From: Elusimicrobia bacterium RIFCSPLOWO2_02_FULL_39_32
Lineage (GTDB): Bacteria; Elusimicrobiota; Elusimicrobia; 2-02-FULL-39-32
Length of the DNA stretch: 64,000 bases
Reading direction: 5' to 3'
NCBI GenBank assembly: GCA_001800135.1
Contig: MGUU01000022.1
Coordinates: 39,004-103,003 of the forward strand
In this document: positions 50,539 through 63,000 of the stretch, one piece after another
Numbering within the stretch: position 1 is the stretch's first letter
Layout: each line of letters begins with the position of its first letter
The notes under the pieces: model-generated
What the model was told of the DNA's origin: nothing
Databases searched by the model: none
The model's input: only the letters and a program-made list of their open reading frames with translations
Position numbers and translations under genes: made by a program

Positions 50539-51234
50539 TTAGAAGTCATTCAGGATATCTTTAAACGGTTTTGCGATACAGGTGAAAGTAGGCGTGTCGC
50601 GCAAAGTATATTTGGAAGCTTTTGATTCACGCAATTCCATGACTAAATCCAAAAAATCTTTAGGGACATCACTTTCAAAAGCAACTACAAATTCCTGATC
50701 ATCTAAGCCAAAACAATAAGTGGTATTCAGTTTTACGGAAGGATACTTATTGCCCACCCGAATATGTTCATCCATCATGGCTTGCCGTTCAGGTAAGGGG
50801 AATTGGTACCAATCTCTACTTTTTACAAAAGGATAAACAAAAATATATTTATACTTTCCGGGGACAACTTTGGTTCTTGACTCTCCATGCTCAGGAGATA
50901 TTTTATCAATGTAACTGGAACGCTTGGTCATGCAAAGGTAGGAATAAGTTGGGACCACATATTTTCCAAAACCTGTTTTAAAAAACTGTGATGACATCTC
51001 TGTAAAATCTTCCAAACGTTCTGAAATGCGCCAAAACATAAATTCACAATCCGCGCGAATCCCTAAAGTAGAATAAGATCGAAGGATTACTTTAGAAGAG
51101 AACTCTTGATAAGCATTTAAGGACTCTTCTTTTGCGCGCTCTTTTAGCTTATCATCCAAAAATCTCCATTCTGGAAGAACCTTAAAAAACCTAAAGTTCA
51201 CAAACTGCCTTTTTACCTCGGTTGTTTCTGCCAT
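50539..51234 (-). CDS. hemQ: Chlorite dismutase family / HemQ-type coproheme decarboxylase
   Basis: YKYIFVYPFVKSRDWYQFPLPERQAMMDEHIRVGNKYPSVKLNTTYCFGLDDQEFVVAFE. Confidence 0.85.
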   Translation of the reverse strand: MAETTEVKRQFVNFRFFKVLPEWRFLDDKLKERAKEESLNAYQEFSSKVILRSYSTLGIRADCEFMFWRISERLEDFTEMSSQFFKTGFGKYVVPTYSYLCMTKRSSYIDKISPEHGESRTKVVPGKYKYIFVYPFVKSRDWYQFPLPERQAMMDEHIRVGNKYPSVKLNTTYCFGLDDQEFVVAFESDVPKDFLDLVMELRESKASKYTLRDTPTFTCIAKPFKDILNDF

Positions 51235-51236
51235 TC

Positions 51237-54304
<3,068 letters not shown>

Positions 54305-55517
54305 AGATAAGAACCGCCTGGCTCCGGACGGATCAAGCCCGGATTTAGAGAGGATGTAAATTCAAAATGTATTTCAGGACTATCGCTGTTTTTTAAAACA
54401 TCCAGCAAAAAAGCAGGATTAAAAGCAATATCAAAATCGTTTCCATTATAAGCAATGTCTAACTCCTCTTCTTCCTCTCCCACATTTTGCGCGTTAGCGG
54501 AAATTTTTAAAACTCCTTTCTTTAAAGAAAGCTTGACTGACCCGGAACGGTCCTGGGCAAAAAGCGCCGCTCTTTTAATTGCGGAAAAAATTTCAGATGT
54601 CTTTACTTTTAGTTCAATCTCTTTATTTTTAGGAATCACTTGATCATAATTTGGAAAGGTTCCATCAATTACACGGCTTACTAAAACAATTTCTTCTCCA
54701 TCTTTAACCCATTTAAAAGAGACTTGGTTTTCATAAGGAGCGATATGAATGGCGTCCTCTTCTTGATCAGAAGATTGGTGGCTTAAAAGCCTCAATAGCT
54801 CATTCGTGGCTTTGGAAGGTATGATCACATTCGCGTTTAAAGTTTGTTCTACGCTATTTTTAGATATAAAGGCTAGCCTTCTTCCATCTGTGGCTACCAT
54901 TTTTAGCTCTCCGGATTGAACTATGAAAAAAATACCATTTAAGACATATCGGGTTTCATCGGTTGAGACGGCGAAATATGTTTTTTTAATCATCTCTTGA
55001 AAAATAGATTTTTTAATTTTAAAAGATTGTTTTTCTGGAAACTGAGGGATTAAAGGAAAATCTTCCGGAGGCAAGGAAACAAGCGTGGCTTTTACCTTGC
55101 CGCATTTTAATTCGATTCTTTTGCCGTCATTTGAGATAAGCTCGATTTCTTTTCCTTCTGGCATTTCCCGAACTAATTCCCCAAATTTTTTAGCAGGAAC
55201 TGTAATCCTTCCTTCTTTTAAAATTTCCGCTTTTACAGTTGTGCGTATGCCCATTTCTAAATCCGTTGCTTCTAACCTAAGCACAGTGCCTGGTTTTTGA
55301 GAAGAACTTCCAGTTTGTAAAAGAAAATTAGAAAGAATAGGTAAGGTTGTTTTATTTGAAATTGAAGATTGAACAATTTGGATCGCTTCTAATAAATCCG
55401 CTTTATGAAATGAAAGTTGCATGCTTATTATTCCTCCTTAAAATATTACACACAAAAATTTTATCTTTTATCCTATTAATATTATTTATAAAGATTAGTA
55501 GTCGTAATCGTAGGTCT

Positions 55518-55656
55518 TGTGAATATTATCAAAAATTTTTTTAAAAAATTTAAAAGGTTTAAAATTAAGACTTTTACCAAACAATTTAATGTGAATATGA
55601 TGTGAATAATCTTTTATTTTTATTCACACAATCCCATTTGTTTTTAATTATCCACA
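55518..55656. promoter_or_regulatory. DnaA-box cluster between dnaA and dnaN (part of oriC), next to an AT-rich stretch at about 55525-55570
   Basis: TTATNCACA matches: perfect at 55601-55609 (-), 55620-55628 (+), 55648-55656 (+); one mismatch at 55518-55526 (-) and 55590-55598 (-). Confidence 0.8.
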
Positions 55657-55710
55657 TTTTCAAGATCATTTTAACAAAAACCAGGTATTTTTCCACAAAT
55701 TAGAGATATA

Positions 55711-57168
55711 TCAATCTTCAATATTTTCGTTTTTAATTTCTTGAGTGATCTTATTGACCAAAGAAGAGACAAAAGGGCTTTCAGCTAATTTTGCTTTTAC
55801 CTTTTCGCAGGCATGCAGCACGGTTGTATGGTCTTTGCCGCCAAAAAAATTTCCAATCTCTGTGGTGGAAAGATCCGTAAGAGTTCGAGCTAAATACATG
55901 GTAATTTGCCTGGGCCAGGCAATGGCATCCGTTCTTTTTTTAGATTTTAACTCTTTTATTTCTAAATTAAAATGTTTTGCAACCACTTCTTGAATAATTT
56001 CTATGGAAATTGGACGATCCACATCTTCTTTTTTTAGGATGTCTTTTAAGGTAGAGCGCACCGCATCTACGGTTAAAGGAGCGCTCATTAAAGAAGCGAA
56101 TGCCGCAATTCTAATCAAGGCGCCTTCCAGCTCTCTAATGTTTGATTTTACTTGGCTGGCAACAAATAAAATAACATCTTCCGGCACAAATATTTTTTCC
56201 AACTCAGCTTTTTTTCTTAATATTGCGATGCGCGTTTCCAAATCCGGAGGCTGCACATCCGCAACCACCCCCCACTCAAATCTAGAAATAAGCCTTTCCT
56301 GCAAAGCTCCCATTTCTTTAGGCGGCCTGTCTGAAGAGATAACAATCTGTTTTTTTGAGTCAAAAAGCGTATTAAAGGTAAAGAAGAACTCTTCTTCTGA
56401 ACGGCCTTTGCCCATTAAAAATTGAATATCATCAATTAAAAGACAATCCAAATTTCTATATTTGTTGCGAAAATCCGCGGGCCTTTCAAAGCGCAAAGAA
56501 TTAATGAATTCATTAATAAATTTTTCTGAACTAATGTAAAGCACCCGGGATTTTGGATGGTGTTGGAAAATCGCCTGTCCCAGAGCGTGCATGAGGTGAG
56601 TTTTACCTAACCCCACATCTCCATAAATAAAAAGAGGATTGAATCGGGTCCCAGGCTCTTTGGAAACGCCTTCAGCCGCAGCTTTTGCAAAACGGTTGGT
56701 TTCTCCTTCAACAAAAGTTTCAAAAGTGTATTTAGGATTAAATTGTTCAACGCTAAATGAAGGATCATACGGCTCTTTAGGTTTTTGAATTGCAGGCGAT
56801 TCTCTAAAGTTTGTTTGGGGCAGAGGTTCTAGTTCATCATTGGCAAGAACGATTTCTATTTCTAACTCTTTGGAAAACATTTCTTTTAAATAAGATTCAA
56901 TATTGCTTTTTGCGTGATCTTTAATCCAGTCTGAAAAAATTTTGTTGGGAGCCTCTAAAATAAGACTATCTTTTTTTCCAGGGAGATCGCTGGAAAAGGA
57001 TAGAGCCTTTACTGGTTTAAACCAGAGGTCATAGCTTTCTATTCCCATTTCATTTTTTAAGTGATTACAAATTTTTTCCCACAGTTCTTGCAGGAAAAGA
57101 GCTTCAGATGTGGAACTAAATTGAGCAGTTTCATTAGGAAGGACAGGATGATCAATATTTATACTCAT
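55711..57168 (-). CDS. dnaA: Chromosomal replication initiator DnaA
   Basis: NPLFIYGDVGLGKTHLMHALG...DCLLIDDIQFL...GNFFGGKDHTTVLHACEKV. Confidence 0.98.
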   Translation of the reverse strand: MSINIDHPVLPNETAQFSSTSEALFLQELWEKICNHLKNEMGIESYDLWFKPVKALSFSSDLPGKKDSLILEAPNKIFSDWIKDHAKSNIESYLKEMFSKELEIEIVLANDELEPLPQTNFRESPAIQKPKEPYDPSFSVEQFNPKYTFETFVEGETNRFAKAAAEGVSKEPGTRFNPLFIYGDVGLGKTHLMHALGQAIFQHHPKSRVLYISSEKFINEFINSLRFERPADFRNKYRNLDCLLIDDIQFLMGKGRSEEEFFFTFNTLFDSKKQIVISSDRPPKEMGALQERLISRFEWGVVADVQPPDLETRIAILRKKAELEKIFVPEDVILFVASQVKSNIRELEGALIRIAAFASLMSAPLTVDAVRSTLKDILKKEDVDRPISIEIIQEVVAKHFNLEIKELKSKKRTDAIAWPRQITMYLARTLTDLSTTEIGNFFGGKDHTTVLHACEKVKAKLAESPFVSSLVNKITQEIKNENIED

Positions 57169-57185
57169 AAATCACCTCGAATAAG

Positions 57186-57238
57186 TTATACACAGATTAT
57201 ACAGACTTGTGGATAATTTTTGTTAATAATGTGAATAA
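57186..57238. promoter_or_regulatory. DnaA-box cluster upstream of dnaA (part of oriC)
   Basis: TTATACACA 57186-57194 (+), TGTGGATAA 57208-57216 (-), TGTGAATAA 57230-57238 (-) perfect; TTATACAGA 57197-57205 (+) one mismatch. Confidence 0.85.
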
Positions 57239-57451
57239 TGTTATATTTTGTTATTTTCTACCATCTACTGCTATTTATTGCATAAAAAGATCGTCACAGC
57301 CAGTTCAAAAAATGACAAAATTCACTTAAATTTGATTTATCTTAACACTTTAAAAAATCTTTGTCAAACAATTAATTCAAAAAAACTCGAAGAGAGATAT
57401 TGACAAAGGAGATCAAATTATGATACAAAACATCCAAAAAAGGATGGATTT

Positions 57452-57589
57452 ATGCCTAAACGAACATTTCAGCCGCATGTAAGACGCAGGAAAAAAGTGC
57501 ATGGTTTTAGAGCCAGAATGAAAACCTATGGAGGCAGACGCGTTCTTTCTTCTAGACGCAAGAAGGGCAGACATAAGTTAATCCCTTAA
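57452..57589 (+). CDS. rpmH: 50S ribosomal protein L34 (45 aa, below ORF-track cutoff)
   Basis: [45 protein letters not shown]. Confidence 0.97.
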   Translation: MPKRTFQPHVRRRKKVHGFRARMKTYGGRRVLSSRRKKGRHKLIP

Positions 57590-57652
57590 ATTTTTTTTAA
57601 GTCCCACGCCAAGCCTATCCTTTTAAAAAGAGCTCTTCCTTTTTAAAGCAGA

Positions 57653-58042
57653 ATGAATCTTCCAAAAAAAGAAACGCGTTATCGTTTTTTGCGGGAAGAG
57701 AAAATTAAGCGGGATAAAGAATTTGAGAGAATTTTTCTTATTGGCAATAGAGAGATAGGAGACTATTTTGATTTAATCTTTCTAAAGCAAGAGCAAAAAG
57801 AAAAATTGCCTTTAAGAAGACTAGGAATAAAAATTTCACGCAAAGTGGGGGGCGCGGTGTTGAGAAACCGGTTCAAAAGAATTTTACGGGAAATTTTTCG
57901 TCATGAAAAATGGAACCTGCAACCGAACATGGAACTTCTTTTAAGATGCAAGAGCCTGCCTAAGGAGAGGTCAACGCAATTTAAAATCTTGAGAGCTGAA
58001 TTTATTTCTCTTTGCCAGAAGGCTGGGATTTGGCAAGAATGA
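57653..58042 (+). CDS. rnpA: Ribonuclease P protein component
   Basis: RLGIKISRKVGGAVLRNRFKRILREIFR. Confidence 0.94.
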   Translation: MNLPKKETRYRFLREEKIKRDKEFERIFLIGNREIGDYFDLIFLKQEQKEKLPLRRLGIKISRKVGGAVLRNRFKRILREIFRHEKWNLQPNMELLLRCKSLPKERSTQFKILRAEFISLCQKAGIWQE

Positions 58043-58103
58043 AAATTTTAAGCGTGAAGTTAGAGAAAAAAACCGTTTGATTATTTTTTGAATTTAAAAG
58101 TTT

Positions 58104-58319
58104 ATGAAAAAAATTTTTTTAATTTTTATTAAAGTTTATAGAGTTATTTGGCCTTTTCTTCAGTCTGGAATGGGATTCAAAAGCAATTGCATTTTTGTTC
58201 CTTCGTGCTCTAGATATATGGAGGAAGCGGTTTCTCAGATGGGAGTTGTAAAGGGTTCTTGGGTTGGTTTAAAAAGATTAGCCAGATGCCATCCATTTGG
58301 TTCGCCCAGGGATAGATAA
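58104..58319 (+). CDS. yidD: Membrane protein insertion efficiency factor YidD
   Basis: FIKVYRVIWPFLQSGMGFKSNCIFVPSCSRYMEEAV...GLKRLARCHPFG. Confidence 0.92.
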   Translation: MKKIFLIFIKVYRVIWPFLQSGMGFKSNCIFVPSCSRYMEEAVSQMGVVKGSWVGLKRLARCHPFGSPRDR

Positions 58320-58344
58320 ATGTAACATGAGAGGTTATTAGTTT

Positions 58345-59943
58345 ATGGAAAAAAATGTGCTTTGGGCAACGATCTTATCAGCGGTTTTTTTAATGGGATG
58401 GTACTATTTTTTTATGCCCGCAGCTCAAGCTCCAGTAAGCATACCAGGCACAACGTCCCAAACTAATGTTTCGCAAGAGGATGGGAAAAATCTTGAGCCA
58501 GCCTTTACTAAAACCACACAACTTTTAGATGCAAAGCAAAGCATCCCTATTCAACCCACAGAACGGATTTTGGAAAATTCTAAACTTAAAATAGCGCTTG
58601 ATTCTCGCGGGGCAAGCGTAAAGCATTGGTGGATAAAAGAGGATGAAAGGATTACTTTAAATGGAAAAGAGCTTGTGGATTTGGTTAATTCAGGGCTTTC
58701 AAGCTCTGGAGCTGACTCATTTCCTTTAACAACATTCCCGGAACTTCAATTTAAAGAGGTTCGTTATGCTAAATTAGGGAGCGGTCAGATTAGTTCTGTT
58801 TGGAAAGCGGAGCTTGATTCTGGACTTGAAATTGAAAAAAGTTACTTCTTAGGCGATGAGAGGGGATCAGAAGAAGAGTCCTATTTTTCAAAGATGGTGC
58901 TTGTCTTTAGAAATTTATCTAAAAACCCAATTGTTTTAGAAAATTTTAAACTAGGATGGCAAGGCGGGTTAGGGACCACTAAGAGTGAACTTAAAGAAAA
59001 TCAGAGCGTGACCAGACTGCTTGCCTACCCATCTCCAACAAAAGAAGTCATTAAATTTAAATCTGGGAAAGAAAACGCGGATTTTACCTGGGCAGGGATA
59101 GACAACCGCTACTATTTGTTTGCTTTTCTTCCTAAACAGGGTCAATTAGACCACATACTAACAGAAAAATCAAAAACAAATTCTGGTGAAGTCTTTTTGG
59201 CCACAGATCGTCTTGAAATTAGTTCAGGAGAATCTAAAACCTATGCTTTTAAATTATATGGAGGGCCTAAAGGATATACACACTTAAAAGAATTAGGACT
59301 TGGTTTAGAACATGCAGTTGACTTTGGTTATTTTGGATTTTTAGGTAAATGGGCCTTAAAAGTTTTAAATGCGCTTAAAAAAACAACAGGAAATTATGGC
59401 TGGGCAATTATCTTATTAACTTGCGCTTTACAACTGCTTTTATTTCCTTTAAGCATGAAAAGTTATCGCTCTACAGCAGCCATGAAAAAATTACAGCCTA
59501 AGATTCAGGAACTGCAAAAACGATATAAAGAGGATGCAAAAAGGCTGAATCAGGAGATGTTGAGCCTTTATAAAGAATCTAAAACCAATCCTTTTGGAGG
59601 CTGTTTACCCATGATTTTACAAATCCCTGTTTTCTGGGCTTTTTTTACCATGCTGCGCAACTCTTATGAGCTAAGAGGAACCCCGTGGATTTTTTGGATT
59701 AAGGATTTGTCTCAGCACGATCCTTATTACATTTTGCCTGTGGTCATGGGCGGTGGCATGTTCTTACAACAAAAACTTTCTGGTTCCGTAGGAGACCCTA
59801 CTCAAGCTAAAGTCATGATGTTTATGCCTATTATTTTTACAGCCATGTTCCTTAATTTCCCAAGCGGTTTGGTCCTTTATTGGCTGACTAATAGCATTCT
59901 TTCCATCTCTATCCAATACTGGTGCACAAAGAAGTACGCGTAA
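58345..59943 (+). CDS. yidC: Membrane protein insertase YidC
   Basis: NYGWAIILLTCALQLLLFPLSMKSYRSTAAMKKLQPKIQELQKRYKED...FGGCLPMILQIPVFWAFF. Confidence 0.97.
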   Translation: MEKNVLWATILSAVFLMGWYYFFMPAAQAPVSIPGTTSQTNVSQEDGKNLEPAFTKTTQLLDAKQSIPIQPTERILENSKLKIALDSRGASVKHWWIKEDERITLNGKELVDLVNSGLSSSGADSFPLTTFPELQFKEVRYAKLGSGQISSVWKAELDSGLEIEKSYFLGDERGSEEESYFSKMVLVFRNLSKNPIVLENFKLGWQGGLGTTKSELKENQSVTRLLAYPSPTKEVIKFKSGKENADFTWAGIDNRYYLFAFLPKQGQLDHILTEKSKTNSGEVFLATDRLEISSGESKTYAFKLYGGPKGYTHLKELGLGLEHAVDFGYFGFLGKWALKVLNALKKTTGNYGWAIILLTCALQLLLFPLSMKSYRSTAAMKKLQPKIQELQKRYKEDAKRLNQEMLSLYKESKTNPFGGCLPMILQIPVFWAFFTMLRNSYELRGTPWIFWIKDLSQHDPYYILPVVMGGGMFLQQKLSGSVGDPTQAKVMMFMPIIFTAMFLNFPSGLVLYWLTNSILSISIQYWCTKKYA

Positions 59944-60005
59944 CAATTCCTATGATGCAAAGAGGTAAATAAAAAATATTCCTACCAGCAATTTTTTCTA
60001 AAAAA

Positions 60006-63000
60006 TCATGCTTGGATTTCAAACGTTTCAGAAGTACTGAAGTTTTCTAAATCTTTTGTTTGTGGATTCTTTTCTTGGATCGTGAGTTCGTTTTTCATCC
60101 AGTTCCATTCAACCCCATTCTCTTCTGTATATCCCATGTTTTCAATCAAACTCTTTAGTTCTCTTGCAAATGTTCCGCTCACTGCGATCTTTTCTCCTAG
60201 ATTTAAGAGATCTTTCGCAAACTTCCTCCATAGCTCTGGAAACGCGGTCACCACCAATGCGATCTTATACCCCTTGCTTTTCTCTAGCGCCTGCTTTTGG
60301 GTTTGAACTGAAAAAAGTACCAGATATTCTGGGATGCCATACTCTGTGAGCAATGTCTTTACTATCCCTTGAATCTTGTCTGATTTCATAATGAATCCAA
60401 GACGAACCCTTGGATTTTTTTCACCCATGAGCCTGTCTCTTGCTCCCTCCAAAGCTTTTCTTAAATCCATCTCTGCTTCAATTTTGTTTTCTACCGTTTC
60501 CTTCGTTTCCTTTACTAACCCATTTAAATCAACCAAAAAAATCGGATATTCTTCTTTGACTTTGCTTCTAAAAAGGGCTTTGTGAATGAGGGAGTAGGTG
60601 AGGTTGCTTAAAGGGTGTTCCTCCCTCGCTTTTCTAACCATAAGGAATTCCTTGAGCTCCTTTTCCGATTCTTTGTAAAGTTTAAGTTCTTTAAAATAGT
60701 TGGCAAGGATGTTCACTGCAAAGTGGGTGATGTATGATGCAAGGATGGAAGTAGGGATCACCAAAAGAGGGGATGCCGCAAATGTATGAGGCAGAATGTA
60801 GGGAAGAATATGTGGAACTAAATAAGGCAAAGAGAGATTAACTACGCTGATCAGCCCAGCTAGACCAATATTGATGGGAGGGGCTCGTATCCCTTTAGAA
60901 TCAGGAATAAAATGTGTGGCTATAAAGGTGTAAGACCATGTAACGAGATAAGAAGCGGTAAGAGAAAGGGTAAAATCACCCGTTGATAGATACATAGGCA
61001 ACCCAACCAGTAAACTCACGAAATAGGCGAACGTATTCTCGAATGGCGATGAAAACCACCGGCCATAGTTGCGAGAAGAAAGTAAGGGAATCTTTTTATG
61101 TGTGAGAAGATGAATTTGTTTTGACAGATTCATCGCCCACTCTTTGACCACAGGAATAATTCCACCAATACTGTTAGCTTCATCTTCTATCTCTCCAGAT
61201 TCTGGAAAGAATGCCCTTACCTCATACTTATAGTATTCTTTAAGACTCTTAAACAAAGCTTTTGCTCTTTCATCATCTAGCGTATCTCTCTCTTTGGGCT
61301 CCTCTGTAAAGGTTCTGGAATCCCAAATAATGGCAAGATTATCCTTGGCTCTGGATAAGCCCACATTCAACCGTCTTAAATCTTTTACAAACCCAATTTG
61401 TCCTTGCGGGTTGCTTCTTACAAAATCAAATATCACAGCGCTATTTTCTCCTCCTTGATAACTGTCAATCGTTGTGATTGTTGGCAAATCGCCGTTGGTA
61501 AGAGTGGGATATTCCTTTTGGATCAATGAGCGTATCAGCTCTACTTGAGGAAGATAAGGGGTAATAACAGTGATTTCTTTTAGAGGAATGCCTTTGATCT
61601 TGTTGTGATAAAGAATTAGAAACATCGCTTCATCTGCTGAGGGTGGATTTCTAAAAGAGCTCCCGACTCTTTCTTCATAATATTCATTGATCCCTTCATT
61701 GATATCTATCACCTTTAAACTGAGAGTCTGCGCATCAAAGTCTTCCCACCCTCTTCGGTGGACATCCCCTTCATAAAACAGATGGGACACTAGCCCGGAA
61801 ATTAAAGGATGGGAGCGATAGTTGGTAGAAAGCATGACCCGATCCCCATAGCTCCGTTCTAACAACCAATCGAACACGCTTGTGTTAAAAGCTTTGATCT
61901 CATCCTCTGATACCCCATTATCTTTTAATGCCCTCTCTTCTTCATTATTCAATCCAAAAGGAGGAAGCTGTTTTGTGTCTCCTACAAATATTACTTTGCC
62001 GTCATCTTTAAGATAACTTAAAGGGACCAGAGCCGCAGAAAGCGTTTCCCGGCTCGCTTCATCCATAATCACAAGATCGAACTTTCCTGTTCGTTGAATG
62101 ATGTTCCTAAAGAATGGATTGGTTTCAATTCCTATGTTGGTGCCGGCAAATACCATTCCAGTTCCGTTGATATTTCTTTTTTGAAACTCATCTAAAACCT
62201 CTTTTCTTAGTCCAGTTTCCTTATTCCCCACCCAAACCTTTTCCACTCCATACTCTAATCTCTTTGGATTTCCGCCAAATCGTAGAGCAGGTAGATCGTC
62301 CATTACCTTAGCTAATGCATTATCCACGGCTTGGTTCATCTGGGATACCACTAATACATTCTTCCCTAATTTCACATATTGTCGGATGATCTCTTCAATA
62401 ACTGTGGTCTTTCCTGTACCCGCAGGACCTTCAATGTAGAATGCCTCGGTGGGATTCAATGCTAGATTCACTGCTTCTTCCTGGGATTGGTCTCCAATGG
62501 ATTCCAAATTAGATATTTTTCTATAAGGGATCCCTTTATTAAAGAATTCATCAACAGACAGTCCAGTGTTTGGAGAGTTCCTATCTTGAGAGGTTAGTGG
62601 AATCAAACCAAATAAACGGTCTAAGACTCTAGAACCAGTTGAATGACCTTGACTCCTTTCTAAATGATCAATCACTCGTTGTAGATGTTCTATCTGTATC
62701 TTCGTGGGGAGATCGCTTGAGTCAGTGAATTCTTCATCACTATCAACTCTAGCAGTCCCTTGAGAGACTTGTGGAATGGGATGAGCCAATATTGCCTGCA
62801 AAACAGAAAGGCGAGTTTTAAGGTTGCGGATTAAACTCTGGCGCTCTGGAATCTTTAGAACTTCCATATCTTGAGAATTATACCGCTTGAGATGTTTTTC
62901 TCTATCTAGAGTTCCTCTTTTTTCTTCCGCCTCCCTTTTTCTCTTGATCCAATCTTCTACATTGGGAGTGTTTAAAGATTGGATAATAAGACTCCTCTCA

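Noticed and set aside
55347-55544. Plus-strand ORF of 65 aa across the dnaN upstream region
   Set aside because: Low-complexity translation of AT-rich origin DNA overlapping dnaN antisense; no support.
56003-56425. Plus-strand ORF of 140 aa
   Set aside because: Antisense to dnaA AAA+ region.
57400-57424. TTGACA...TATGAT upstream of rpmH as a promoter
   Set aside because: Spacer would be only 13 nt; not a credible sigma70 promoter.
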